DNA of 64,000 bases from Chroogloeocystis siderophila 5.2 s.c.1. Lineage in GTDB: Bacteria; Cyanobacteriota; Cyanobacteriia; Cyanobacteriales; Chroococcidiopsidaceae. The DNA lies in contig NZ_MRCC01000005.1 of assembly GCF_001904655.1 (NCBI RefSeq), positions 62,001-126,000 on the forward strand, in the 5' to 3' direction. Positions 27,236 to 35,931 of the stretch are shown one piece after another. The translations under genes and the position numbers were made by a program. How positions within the stretch are numbered: the stretch's first letter is position 1; each line of letters begins with the position of its first letter. Under the pieces are notes generated by a model. It was not told the origin of the DNA and made no database searches. It saw only the letters and a list, made by a program, of their open reading frames with translations.

Positions 27236-28300
27236 ATGAAAATTAAGCCATTAATGTTCATTCTCAGTATTTGCATTGCAACTTTAGTGGCTTTCTTCTT
27301 TCCAGAGTCCGTACAAGCCAAAGACTGTACTTTGCGGATAATCGGCTGGGAAGGTTACATGGATCAATCGTTTGCTAAGCCGTTTGAACAAAAGTATGGG
27401 TGCAAAGTTGTTGCTACCTATGCAGGTTCTTCAGATGAAATGTACGCCAAAATCAAAGCGAGTAAAGGGAAAACTTATGATTTAGTCACCGCATCAGGAG
27501 ACTTGACAAAAAGATTATATGATGCTGGCTTAGTTGAACCACTAGACTTATCCAAAGTACCAAATTATCAAGACCTACTACCAACTTTTCAAAAACCACC
27601 TTACAACACTTTTGACGGTCAACCTTACGGTGTTTCTATTGCGTGGGGACCAGATTTTCTAATTTACGATAAAACAGTTATTAAATCAGAACCACAAACT
27701 TGGAAAATTCTCTACGAACCGCAATACAAAGGTAAAGTTTCACTACCCGACTACCCAATTTTTAACGCAGATATTGCGCTTTGGAATGGGTATCCTAATA
27801 TTTTTGAACTCAGTCAAGAAAAGTTAGAAAAAGAGATTAAACCCAAGCTTTTCCCACTACGTCCGCAAGTGCGTAAATTTTGGAATAGCCAAGGCGAACT
27901 CGCCCAATTATTCTTAAATAAAGAAATAGCATTAGCCTGGGGATGGCCCGTTGCGATTGAAGAACTCAAACGTGCCAATTTTCCTGTCGCTGCAACAATT
28001 CCGCAAGAAGGAACAACCGGTTGGAGTGACTCATGGATGATGATTAAAAACTCTTACAATCAAGACGTAGCCTACGCTTGGATGGACTATATGCTAACCG
28101 GTGCAGCCCAAAAACAAATGACCGAAATTACAGGCTACTGGCCAGTTTCCAGCCAAATTTTACCACTCTTGACCGCCGAACAACAAGCAGAATTACATCT
28201 CGACGACGTAGCCAATTTCTACAGCAAAATACACTTTTGGGAAACAGTTTCCAACTACGACAACTGGGTAGCACTGTGGAACGAATTCCGAGGACAATAA
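27236..28300 (+). CDS. Polyamine-type ABC transporter substrate-binding protein
   Basis: The 354-residue protein has a signal peptide cleaved after SVQA (about residue 28) and belongs to the PotD/YdcS (family 1) binding proteins: RIIGWEGYMDQSFAKPFEQKYG, AGSSDEMYAKIKA, DLVTASGDLTKRLYDAGLVEPLD and the ligand-site region YGVSIAWGPDFLIYD. It would capture spermidine, putrescine or a related amine in the periplasm and hand it to the two permeases encoded next. The order binding protein, permease, permease, aldehyde dehydrogenase, ATPase resembles E. coli ydcSTUV-patD. The gap to the first permease (123 bases) contains a heptamer repeat. Confidence 0.85.
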   Translation: MKIKPLMFILSICIATLVAFFFPESVQAKDCTLRIIGWEGYMDQSFAKPFEQKYGCKVVATYAGSSDEMYAKIKASKGKTYDLVTASGDLTKRLYDAGLVEPLDLSKVPNYQDLLPTFQKPPYNTFDGQPYGVSIAWGPDFLIYDKTVIKSEPQTWKILYEPQYKGKVSLPDYPIFNADIALWNGYPNIFELSQEKLEKEIKPKLFPLRPQVRKFWNSQGELAQLFLNKEIALAWGWPVAIEELKRANFPVAATIPQEGTTGWSDSWMMIKNSYNQDVAYAWMDYMLTGAAQKQMTEITGYWPVSSQILPLLTAEQQAELHLDDVANFYSKIHFWETVSNYDNWVALWNEFRGQ

Positions 28301-28302
28301 CT

Positions 28303-28334
28303 AGAGGTTAGGAGTCAGGGTTCAGAGGTTAGGG
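28303..28334. repeat. Heptamer tandem repeat
   Basis: AGAGGTT, AGGAGTC, AGGGTTC, AGAGGTT and AGGG in perfect seven-base phase, directly after the binding-protein stop codon. Confidence 0.75.
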
Positions 28335-28423
28335 TAAAAACATAAGGTAAATTTATTATCCCTTTGTACCTCTTTTCTCTGCATCCTCTGTGCCTAGTAA
28401 GGTTTGTTCAAAACTCTTTCTCA

Positions 28424-29302
28424 ATGGCAACATCAACCCTTATCAAACAACAGCAAAAAAAAACACTCCCTACAGGATTTTGGGCAAGCTTTCTGCCACC
28501 ATCATTGTGGATGTTGGGCTTCTACTTTATTCCCATAGTAGTCTTACTTAGTTACGCTTTCATGCAGCACGAATACGTGCAAATTATTCCTAAATTCACT
28601 TGGGAAAACTTCATTCAAATTATTAGTAATCCAGGCTATCGTAATACACTATTTCGTACAATATATATTGCAACAATTGTCACAGTCATTAACGCATTAT
28701 TAGCCTTTCCAGTAGCTTACTATCTGGCACTATATGCAGAAAAATATAAACAACTGCTAACACTATTAATTTTATTACCCTTATGGTCAAGCTACTTAGT
28801 ACGAGTATTTGCGTGGCGGATTATTTTAGGTTACAACGGAGTTCTTAACAGCTTTTTAATTTCACTAGGAATATTTACAGAACCGTCTTCTTTATTTCTC
28901 TACAATCAATTTTCGATGGTAGTAACGCTGTGTTATGTATGGCTACCGTTTATGATTTTGCCGTTAGTTACCGCCTTAGAAAGATTACCCAGAAATTTAC
29001 TCGAAGCATCAGCAGATTTAGGTGCAAATCCTTGGGATACCTTTCGCAAAGTGACATTTCCTTTGGTATTACCTGGATTGTTAGCAGGAGGAGTTTCAGT
29101 TTTTAGCTTAACCGTAGGAGACTACATCACCGCTTCATTAGTTGGTGGTGCGGGAGATATTTTAGTAGGAAATATTGTTGCTAGTCAGTTTGGCGTAGCG
29201 GATAATTGGCCTTTAGGTGCGGCGTTTGCACTGATAATTTTACTAATGTTATTTGGGTTAATGACAATTCTCTCGCGTCAAGGTCTGCTGGAAAATCTAT
29301 GA
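28424..29302 (+). CDS. Polyamine-type ABC transporter permease 1 (PotB/YdcU-like)
   Basis: The 292-residue protein has six membrane helices and the ABC-coupling EAA motif ASADLGANPWDTFRKVTFPLVLPG near residue 200. Length and motif are typical of PotB/YdcU. The start is the ATG at 28424 (MATSTLIKQ); the frame is open further upstream, but the extension is non-start. The stop (TGA, 29300-29302) overlaps the ATG of the next permease (ATGA), so the two are translationally coupled. It forms the heterodimeric channel with the next gene product. Confidence 0.88.
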   Translation: MATSTLIKQQQKKTLPTGFWASFLPPSLWMLGFYFIPIVVLLSYAFMQHEYVQIIPKFTWENFIQIISNPGYRNTLFRTIYIATIVTVINALLAFPVAYYLALYAEKYKQLLTLLILLPLWSSYLVRVFAWRIILGYNGVLNSFLISLGIFTEPSSLFLYNQFSMVVTLCYVWLPFMILPLVTALERLPRNLLEASADLGANPWDTFRKVTFPLVLPGLLAGGVSVFSLTVGDYITASLVGGAGDILVGNIVASQFGVADNWPLGAAFALIILLMLFGLMTILSRQGLLENL

Positions 29303-30057
29303 AACAGCTTTTGGGTGGATTCACAATTCTAGTTTACGCATTTATGTATCTACCTATTTTGGTGATAGTTGTTTTTAGCTTCAGTCAGGGAAGGGTTTTA
29401 GCATTACCCATTCAAGGTTGGACTGTGGATTGGTACAGTGCAGCTTTAGCAGATGATCGCTTACAAGCAGGTTTATTTAATAGTGTACGAGTTGCGATCG
29501 CCGCGACATCCATCGCCGCCATCTTGGGAACCCTCGCAGCTTTAGCTGTACAAAAATATCAATTTTTTGGTAAAAGTGTCTTTCGTACCGCCGCTGTATT
29601 ACCGATTATCCTACCTGGAATTATCACTGGTGTGGCTATGTTGAGTTTCTTCTCGACATTAGATTTACCACTGGGACTTTTAAGTGTGATTATCGGTCAC
29701 ACCACCTTTGGTTTTCCAGTCGTTTTTAATACCATCGCCGCGCGAATTTCGCAGCTACCCCGCAGTTTAGAAGAAGCTGCTGCTGATTTAGGCGCACCAC
29801 CCTGGGAAACATTTTGGAAAGTAGTGTTTCCAGGAATACGTTCAGCATTGATTTCCGCGACACTTCTAGCATTTACCTTAAGCTTTGATGAAATCATTGT
29901 CACAATTTTTCTCACAGGTCAAGACAATACTTTACCAATGGAAATTTGGGCGAGGTTGCGTTTTGGAATTACACCCGAAATCAACGCTACAGTGACATTA
30001 ATTCTTTTGTTTTCGATTTGTTTGGTGTTGTTAAGTCAAAAATTTGTCCGCGAGTAG
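29299..30057 (+). CDS. Polyamine-type ABC transporter permease 2 (PotC/YdcV-like)
   Basis: The 252-residue second channel subunit begins MKQLLGGFTILVYAFMYLPIL, has six membrane helices and the EAA loop EEAAADLGAPPWETFWKVVFPG at about residue 160. It starts inside the stop of the first permease (ATGA overlap). Ten bases separate its stop from the aldehyde dehydrogenase start, so all three belong to one transcript. An upstream in-frame extension into the previous gene has no start logic. Confidence 0.88.
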   Translation: MKQLLGGFTILVYAFMYLPILVIVVFSFSQGRVLALPIQGWTVDWYSAALADDRLQAGLFNSVRVAIAATSIAAILGTLAALAVQKYQFFGKSVFRTAAVLPIILPGIITGVAMLSFFSTLDLPLGLLSVIIGHTTFGFPVVFNTIAARISQLPRSLEEAAADLGAPPWETFWKVVFPGIRSALISATLLAFTLSFDEIIVTIFLTGQDNTLPMEIWARLRFGITPEINATVTLILLFSICLVLLSQKFVRE

Positions 30058-30067
30058 GATACTTGCT

Positions 30068-31546
30068 ATGGAACAGTACAAGATGATCATCAATGGCGAA
30101 GCAGTAGCAGCCGTCAGCGCGGATTGGGAAACCGTGATTAACCCCGCAACTGAAGATGGAATCGCCGAAGTTCCCCAAGCTGATTATACAGATGTCGATA
30201 ATGCGGTTACTGCCGCAAAATCTGCTTTTACAAGTTGGTCGCAATTAAGCCCAGCAGAACGCAGTACATTAATCTATAAACTCGCCGACGCTTTAGAAGC
30301 AAAAACCGATCGACTTACGGAAATAGAAAGTCTCAGCGCCGGTAAACCGATGAAACTTGTCGCCAATGGTGACGTTCCTTTTGCCATTGATAATATCCGT
30401 TACTTTGCTGGTCAAGCAAGAGTAATTGAAGGAATTGCCACAAAAGAATTTGTTTCAGGTTACACTTCTACAATCCGCCGCGAACCTGTGGGAGTTGTTG
30501 CCTCAATCGCACCGTGGAATTATCCGATTATGATGGCAGCGTGGAAAATTGCCCCTGCGATCGCCGCTGGAAACACTGTTGTGATTAAACCTGCACCGCA
30601 GACACCATTAACGACTTTGATGTTGGCACAAACCGCGTTAGAAGTCGGCTTTCCTCCTGGTGTGATTAATGTTGTCACAGGTGGTGCGAGTGTGGGAGAA
30701 CCATTAATATCGCATCCTGATGTGCGGATGGTGTCGTTTACAGGTTCGACGCGTACCGGAAAACGCATTATGGAACTCGCCGCCCAAAAAGTGACGCGGG
30801 TACATTTAGAACTTGGTGGTAAAGCACCGTTGATTGTCTTTGCAGATGCGGATATCGCCGCTGCTGCGCAAGGTGCAGTTGTGGGCGCTTATGTGAATAC
30901 TGGTCAAGATTGTACTGCTGCGACGCGGATTTTAGTCGAGCGATCGCGTTACCAAGAATTCCTCGCTGCATTTACTGAGTTGGCGCAACAGGTGCGTTTA
31001 GGCACACCACAAGCCGAAACTACCGATATGGGACCATTAATTTCTGCGGATCAAAGACAGCGTGTTCATGGTTTTGTCGAACGTGCCAAAAATGATAGTG
31101 TTTCTCTCAAATTAGGTGGAGAAATACCCGATGGTAAAGGCTTTTTCTACCAACCAACAATCTTTTGTGATGCACCAACTCAGAGTGAAATTATGCAAGA
31201 AGAAGTATTTGGTCCTGTAGTGGTTGTTAATCCCATTGATTCGGAACAAGAAGCGATCGCTGTTGCTAATGATGTCAAATACGGTTTAGCTGCATCAGTC
31301 TGGACAAAAGATATCATTAAAGCTTGGCGCGTCGCTAGTGCCTTAGAATTTGGCACAGTTTGGATTAACGATCACTTACCTTTAGCCTCGGAAATGCCTC
31401 ACGGTGGTTTTAAAGAATCTGGTTTTGGCAAAGACTTATCACGCTACGCCATGGAGGAATACACCATTGCCAAACACATTATGTTCGATCTCAGTGGAGA
31501 TGTGAAAAAGCCCTGGCACTTCACTGCATTTGGTGATGCCGAATAA
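30068..31546 (+). CDS. Aldehyde dehydrogenase, probably gamma-aminobutyraldehyde dehydrogenase
   Basis: The 492-residue enzyme is an NAD-dependent aldehyde dehydrogenase: NAD site PWNYPIMMAAWKIAPAIAAGN, general base Glu in HLELGGKAP, catalytic Cys in NTGQDCTAATR, and EEVFGPVVVV. It is closest in pattern to PatD/YdcW, which turns 4-aminobutanal from putrescine into GABA. The adjacent polyamine-type importer, arranged like E. coli ydcSTUV-patD, supports that role. The transaminase or oxidase that would make the aldehyde is not nearby, so betaine-aldehyde or similar substrates stay possible. The start ATG at 30068 follows AGGA of the previous gene's end. Confidence 0.82.
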   Translation: MEQYKMIINGEAVAAVSADWETVINPATEDGIAEVPQADYTDVDNAVTAAKSAFTSWSQLSPAERSTLIYKLADALEAKTDRLTEIESLSAGKPMKLVANGDVPFAIDNIRYFAGQARVIEGIATKEFVSGYTSTIRREPVGVVASIAPWNYPIMMAAWKIAPAIAAGNTVVIKPAPQTPLTTLMLAQTALEVGFPPGVINVVTGGASVGEPLISHPDVRMVSFTGSTRTGKRIMELAAQKVTRVHLELGGKAPLIVFADADIAAAAQGAVVGAYVNTGQDCTAATRILVERSRYQEFLAAFTELAQQVRLGTPQAETTDMGPLISADQRQRVHGFVERAKNDSVSLKLGGEIPDGKGFFYQPTIFCDAPTQSEIMQEEVFGPVVVVNPIDSEQEAIAVANDVKYGLAASVWTKDIIKAWRVASALEFGTVWINDHLPLASEMPHGGFKESGFGKDLSRYAMEEYTIAKHIMFDLSGDVKKPWHFTAFGDAE

Positions 31547-31618
31547 CGAATCTTGCACCCTCATTTTAGGAATCCCAACCACTCATAGTCCCCACTTGTG
31601 GGGGATTTAGGGGCACTC

Positions 31619-31646
31619 AGAGTTCAGAGGTTAGGGGTCAGGGGTG
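31619..31646. repeat. Heptamer tandem repeat
   Basis: AGAGTTC, AGAGGTT, AGGGGTC and AGGGGTG in perfect seven-base phase, in the 203-base gap between the aldehyde dehydrogenase and the ATPase genes. Confidence 0.75.
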
Positions 31647-31749
31647 AAAGTCAGAGTAATGGTTCTGAAACTCTATAATGTCCTAACTATACTGACCATT
31701 GCTACAAATTTGAGCCGGAGGACTTACTGTAGCCCCATAGACAAAATAA

Positions 31750-32829
31750 ATGAAATCAGCAGTCCAACTAGAACAAGTTAGCAAGACATACGATACAGTA
31801 CAAGCCGTCAAAGAAGTCACTCTCACAGTCAACCAAGGTGAATTTTTCACGCTTCTTGGCGCTTCCGGTTGTGGGAAAACGACGCTTTTGCGGCTGATTG
31901 GTGGCTTTGAAATCCCCAATAGTGGCAAAATTTGGATTGGCAATCAAGATGTTAGCCGTTTACCTGCATATCGCCGTAACGTGCATACTGTATTTCAAGA
32001 CTACGCCTTGTTTCCGCATTTATCAGTGTTTGAAAATGTCGGCTTTTCCCTACAAGTTAAACGCTTGTCGCGTGACGAAGTTCATACACGAGTCACCGAC
32101 GCACTCAAATTAGTTCAACTATTGGAAATGCGCGATCGCCTTCCTTCCCAACTTTCTGGAGGACAACGCCAACGCGTTGCGATCGCCCGCGCGATTGTCG
32201 ATCATCCTGATGTGTTGTTGTTAGATGAACCATTATCTGCTTTGGATGCTAAAATCCGCGTTGAACTACGCGAGGAATTAAAACACCTCCAGCGCCAAAC
32301 TGGAATTAGCTTCGTCTACGTGACGCACGACCAAGAAGAAGCATTAGCCTTATCTGATCGCATCGCCGTACTACACAATGGCGAACTTTTACAAATAGGG
32401 ACACCTCTAGCAGTTTATGAGCATCCTGTCAACCTTTACGTCGCAGAATTTATCGGTCGTGCTAACTTTTTAGCAGGAGTTCTCGTACAAGTTAATGGTA
32501 AGCAAGGTCAAATAAAAATCGACGACCAAGTGGTTACAGGTACTCTAGCCGCAGAAATCTCACCTAATAGCGCAGTCAAAGTCGTAGTTCGTCCAGAAAA
32601 TATCAATTTTACTGCTGAAGCTACCAGCGATACAGCCTGTGCAGCCAAAATTATTCAAAGTCAATATCTCGGCTACGCGACAAGTTACCTTGTTGAAATG
32701 TCTGGTCTAGAGTTTCACGTCTTAGAACTGCGGCGACGCGGCGCAACTCCCTATCAAGAAGGCGATCGCGTTTTCCTTTCCTGGGAATGGCAAGAAGCAT
32801 TAATCTTTCCCGCTACAAGTGATAATTAA
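31750..32829 (+). CDS. Polyamine-type ABC transporter ATP-binding protein (PotA/YdcT-like)
   Basis: The 359-residue ATPase has Walker A GASGCGKTT (37-45), Q-loop in VFQDYALFPHLSVFEN, signature LSGGQRQRVAIARAI, Walker B VLLLDEPLSALDAK and the switch His in VTHDQEEAL. The C-terminal about 110 residues form the TOBE/MOP-like regulatory domain of the PotA/CysA group (GRANFLAGV, VRPENINF). It completes the importer whose binding protein and permeases lie upstream; the aldehyde dehydrogenase and a 203-base gap with heptamer repeats intervene. The ATG is at 31750. Confidence 0.9.
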   Translation: MKSAVQLEQVSKTYDTVQAVKEVTLTVNQGEFFTLLGASGCGKTTLLRLIGGFEIPNSGKIWIGNQDVSRLPAYRRNVHTVFQDYALFPHLSVFENVGFSLQVKRLSRDEVHTRVTDALKLVQLLEMRDRLPSQLSGGQRQRVAIARAIVDHPDVLLLDEPLSALDAKIRVELREELKHLQRQTGISFVYVTHDQEEALALSDRIAVLHNGELLQIGTPLAVYEHPVNLYVAEFIGRANFLAGVLVQVNGKQGQIKIDDQVVTGTLAAEISPNSAVKVVVRPENINFTAEATSDTACAAKIIQSQYLGYATSYLVEMSGLEFHVLELRRRGATPYQEGDRVFLSWEWQEALIFPATSDN

Positions 32830-32863
32830 CCGCAACCAGATATCACCTGTTACCCATCACCCA

Positions 32864-34165
32864 TTACCCCTTCATCATCGTGAAATAATCCTGAACCTCG
32901 CCGCGATCATCAACAAACGTGACATCAAGTCTTTTTCCTTGTACATCTATCACCAACGATCCAGGAATACTTAACGACGTATGCATAGCCGGATGCGGTG
33001 AAACTTCATCAGCACGCGCCGAAGTTCCCGCAACAATATATACTGTACCTGCATGAGGTACTGAGGATTTATAGTAGGCTCCTGAGTTATCTTCCTGACC
33101 ACTACCTTGATTTTTTTTCATCTCAGATTTAAAAGTGTCTGAGGTGCCATAATGCCCGTCAATTAAGTACGAACGTTCGTAAGAGTGACTGTGACCAGAT
33201 AGTACTAAGTCTACACCCGCAGCTTCCAAAATTGGCAAGGCATGTTCGCGCATCTCAATGAGTTCGATTTCTGTATCCGAATCGTGCGATCCTTTTGTGT
33301 ATGGGGGATGATGCCAAAATGCAATTCGCCAATCTTGATTCGATTTTGCTGCATCTTCAGCAGCCCAGGTTAACATCGCTCCTGTAGATGTGCGATCGCT
33401 ACCGTAAGAATCGAGACAAATAAAGTGAATATTACTGTAGTTAAACGAATAATACGCTGCTGTTCCCGATGGGATACCACCCGCCTCACCTTGGGTTGGA
33501 GGATTAAACAACTCGTAATATGGTCCACTTTGCCACTCTGAACTCGCACTTCCAGCATCATGATTACCAATTGCAGTCCACAGTACGCTATTGCGTAAAA
33601 TTTGCGGATACATCTCAAAAACACCTTGCTGATACTCCTCCCAAGTACCAGTGTCATAAGCATTATCTCCTAACATCAGCCACAAATCAGTATGCCGCGT
33701 GCCAGTAAACTTGAGATATCCATCGCGTACCTGTGCAGCAATATCATTGCCGCGTCCTGCATCACCGACAACCCAAATTCGAGTTGGCTTTGGTTGTTTT
33801 GGCGCAGTGACAAAAAAATTATCTTCACTGCTGTGAGTCATTTCTGCTGAAGTCGCGATCGCATAGTAGTATTTTGTATCTGGCTCAAGTTCCTGGAGTT
33901 TTACCGTATGGTCGCGGGTTACTGCTGCTTCTGTAGCACTAAACGATAGGTTATCGGGTTCAGTACCATACAAAACTTTCCCTTGAACAGAAGTATCAGT
34001 CGCCCAACGGATAATGATACTAGACTCTGTTCCCTGCTGTAGATAGGGACCGCGAATAACTACTGAGTGAAATGTTTTTTGGTGTTTTTCAGTTGCTGTT
34101 GCTTGGGTTGATGCGGTTTGTACCTCCAGCAAATCAAAACTTGAATCTTTACTCATTTGTGCCAC
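32864..34165 (-). CDS. Purple-acid-phosphatase-like metallophosphoesterase
   Basis: The 433-residue product has an N-terminal fibronectin-III-like domain (about 35-125; RGPYLQQGTESSIIIRW, LEPDTKYYYAI) and a calcineurin-type catalytic domain with all metal motifs: VVGDAGRG, LMLGDNAYDTG, AIGNHDAG, FWHHPPYTKGSHD and LSGHSHSYERS. This two-domain layout is that of purple acid phosphatases, which hydrolyse phosphate monoesters extracellularly under phosphate limitation. However, no signal peptide is visible at the predicted N-terminus (MAQMSKDSSFDLL), so export is unexplained; a TorA-like or other leader is not present. No Pho box was identified by eye. Confidence 0.88.
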   Translation of the reverse strand: MAQMSKDSSFDLLEVQTASTQATATEKHQKTFHSVVIRGPYLQQGTESSIIIRWATDTSVQGKVLYGTEPDNLSFSATEAAVTRDHTVKLQELEPDTKYYYAIATSAEMTHSSEDNFFVTAPKQPKPTRIWVVGDAGRGNDIAAQVRDGYLKFTGTRHTDLWLMLGDNAYDTGTWEEYQQGVFEMYPQILRNSVLWTAIGNHDAGSASSEWQSGPYYELFNPPTQGEAGGIPSGTAAYYSFNYSNIHFICLDSYGSDRTSTGAMLTWAAEDAAKSNQDWRIAFWHHPPYTKGSHDSDTEIELIEMREHALPILEAAGVDLVLSGHSHSYERSYLIDGHYGTSDTFKSEMKKNQGSGQEDNSGAYYKSSVPHAGTVYIVAGTSARADEVSPHPAMHTSLSIPGSLVIDVQGKRLDVTFVDDRGEVQDYFTMMKG

Positions 34166-34204
34166 TTCTGAAAATCATTACACGCTTTTGGACTCAATCA
34201 ACGC

Positions 34205-34339
34205 TTAATTATGAGTTTTCGGCGTCCAATGCGTGCAAAAGCCTTTGGAGATTGCATCATGTGTCTCAGGAACGAATAACACTTTTTGCTGCAAAGGACA
34301 AGCAATAGAAGCACGGTGCTGACAGTTAGAACAATTCAT
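34205..34339 (-). CDS. Very small cysteine-containing protein (44 aa)
   Basis: A 45-codon frame on the minus strand lies in an otherwise empty gap. It starts MNCSNCQHRASIACPLQQK and ends KGFCTHWTPKTHN, with cysteines at 3, 6, 14 and 35 and three histidines. A CxxC pair at the very N-terminus plus further Cys/His is compatible with a small metal knuckle. There is no strong ribosome binding site before the ATG at 34339, so this is a tentative call; it could also be chance. I do not recognise a family. Confidence 0.4.
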   Translation of the reverse strand: MNCSNCQHRASIACPLQQKVLFVPETHDAISKGFCTHWTPKTHN

Positions 34340-34455
34340 GAACTTTTGTAGCTAAACACCACCTCTATGTGTAACGCACTTATTTACAATTTGAATGTTG
34401 GCGCGATCGCTTTTATCACTTTTTTTACAAAATCTACACTTAGCCATAGATATTT

Positions 34456-35199
34456 TTACTCATGCTCAATCGCTGTCCATTCACTTGAGGAGAGTGGTTG
34501 CACTTCTAAGTGAACGCCAAAGCAATCTTCAGCAGCAGCACTCAAAGCCTCCGTTACCTGAACAATCAAGCTTTCACCGTGCGCGGTTATTGGTAGCGCG
34601 ATCGCTTTTGGATGAATGCCAAATACCTCACTAAAAAGTTCTGGATCAGGTTCTAAGCGGATTGAACCTTGTTGTAAAACAGCGCCTTTGTCGAATAGTT
34701 GGGCGCTACCAATCAACTTCGTGCCATCAGCTAACACTAAATCCGCGTTCGTCGCCGTACCAAAACAGTTGGGGTTGTGAATATAGCCCCGTCCTGCATT
34801 ACCGTAGTGTAACTCTACGCCTAGCGATCGCCAGCCGCGAATCAAAAACTCACAAAGCTGTTGATAAACTTGCGCGCGGCTACCAGTTAAACCTGAGGTA
34901 ACTACCACATAGGTGAGATCGCCTTGGTGCAAAACCGCACGTCCGCCGGTAGGACGACGCACTAAATCAACAGGCTGACCTTGATAAGTTAAATGCTGCC
35001 AAGATTCTGGGTATTTATGCTGATGATACCCCAAAGAAATGGCAGTTGGTGACCATGTATAAAATCGTAAAGTAGACGGATGCAAACCCGCAGCGTGTTG
35101 TTCAACTAACCAGCGGTCAATTGCCATTTGCACCCGTCCTGGTGCAGCTAATAAGGGAATTAGCCGCCATTTTGTTGAGGGTTGAGGAAACGAAGTCAA
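34456..35199 (-). CDS. Lipoate/biotin protein ligase family protein (LplA-like)
   Basis: The 247-residue protein belongs to the biotin/lipoate A/B ligase family (cofactor transferase fold): LVRRPTGGRAVLHQGDLTYVV, the conserved Lys region GTKLIGSAQ and QQGSIRLEPD. Such proteins attach lipoate or octanoate to carrier domains, either as ligase (LplA) or as amidotransferase (LipM/LipL). The lack of an obvious C-terminal LplA accessory domain favours a transferase-like role. It complements lipB at 3.6 kb. The only supported start is TTG at 35199, three bases after the stop of the upstream YbjN gene, so translation may be coupled. Confidence 0.8.
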   Translation of the reverse strand: MTSFPQPSTKWRLIPLLAAPGRVQMAIDRWLVEQHAAGLHPSTLRFYTWSPTAISLGYHQHKYPESWQHLTYQGQPVDLVRRPTGGRAVLHQGDLTYVVVTSGLTGSRAQVYQQLCEFLIRGWRSLGVELHYGNAGRGYIHNPNCFGTATNADLVLADGTKLIGSAQLFDKGAVLQQGSIRLEPDPELFSEVFGIHPKAIALPITAHGESLIVQVTEALSAAAEDCFGVHLEVQPLSSSEWTAIEHE

Positions 35200-35202
35200 A
35201 TA

Positions 35203-35703
35203 CTAAGCTGTACCAAATTCAGATTGTAAAGCGTCATCGTTGTCATCAGCGATCGTTGCGACTATGGTAATTAATCGCGAGATTTCGCCTGGGGTGACTC
35301 CTGCTAGGGTACGCGAAGCCAAAACAACAATCTGCTCATCAAAAATTCCAAAACACGCTTCAAAAGTTCCTGACCAGTTCATTTCCATCAGTTTACGCAT
35401 CAATTGCGCTTCATTTTTGGCGGGAAGTTTTAGCACTGCAGACCAAATGGTTAAGGTATCATCGTCACTTAGCCCAGTGAGTTGTACAAATACTTCAACG
35501 CTACCGTATTTAAACTTCCACAAATGACCTTCCTGAGTATGACTGACCATCGCGCTGTCATCCTCCTCTAGACTGGCGATGACTGTTTGAATAACGGCCA
35601 CAGGGTCGTCATTGGTTGCTGAATCAAGCAACTCATCGATCATTTCGTTCGTAGATAACGATTGAGTAGCAACTGTTTCTGGATCAGCTTGATAACTTGT
35701 CAT
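35203..35703 (-). CDS. YbjN domain protein
   Basis: The 166-residue protein has an acidic N-terminal stretch (TNEMIDELLDS, SLEEDDSAM) followed by a compact alpha/beta domain (KFKYGSVEVFVQLTG, LTIWSAVLKLPAKNEAQLMRKLMEMNWSGTFEACFG, QIVVLASRTLAGVTPGEISRLI). The LPAKNEAQLMRKLMEMN-like part is the signature of the YbjN/type III chaperone-like fold, which binds other proteins. Cyanobacterial members are uncharacterised. It lies directly upstream of the lipoate ligase-like gene on the same strand, likely one operon. Confidence 0.75.
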   Translation of the reverse strand: MTSYQADPETVATQSLSTNEMIDELLDSATNDDPVAVIQTVIASLEEDDSAMVSHTQEGHLWKFKYGSVEVFVQLTGLSDDDTLTIWSAVLKLPAKNEAQLMRKLMEMNWSGTFEACFGIFDEQIVVLASRTLAGVTPGEISRLITIVATIADDNDDALQSEFGTA

Positions 35704-35931
35704 AGAAATTTAGATTTGTGCTGATGTGTGAAATGGACTTATACCAATTGATTTCAAGACTGCCATATTTGGACAGTAGAATCCTCACCCTTCAGTCTCA
35801 ATCCAAAACGGTATAGACCCAATGTATCGTCTGTAGACACGCTCCTGAGTAAATAAGATGGGCAAGGTAGTACCTTGCCCGCAGCTAGAAATTTGAGTAT
35901 TAAATTATACTTTACACTCTTGACCTTATCT
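35704..35931. other. Gap with a palindrome, upstream of the YbjN gene
   Basis: No gene is seen. GGGCAAGGTA (35860-35869) and TACCTTGCCC (35871-35880) make a near-perfect palindrome. A related sequence, GGGCAAGG-N5-CCTTGC, occurs at 39721-39739. These look like dispersed palindromic repeats that may also act as terminators. Confidence 0.5.
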
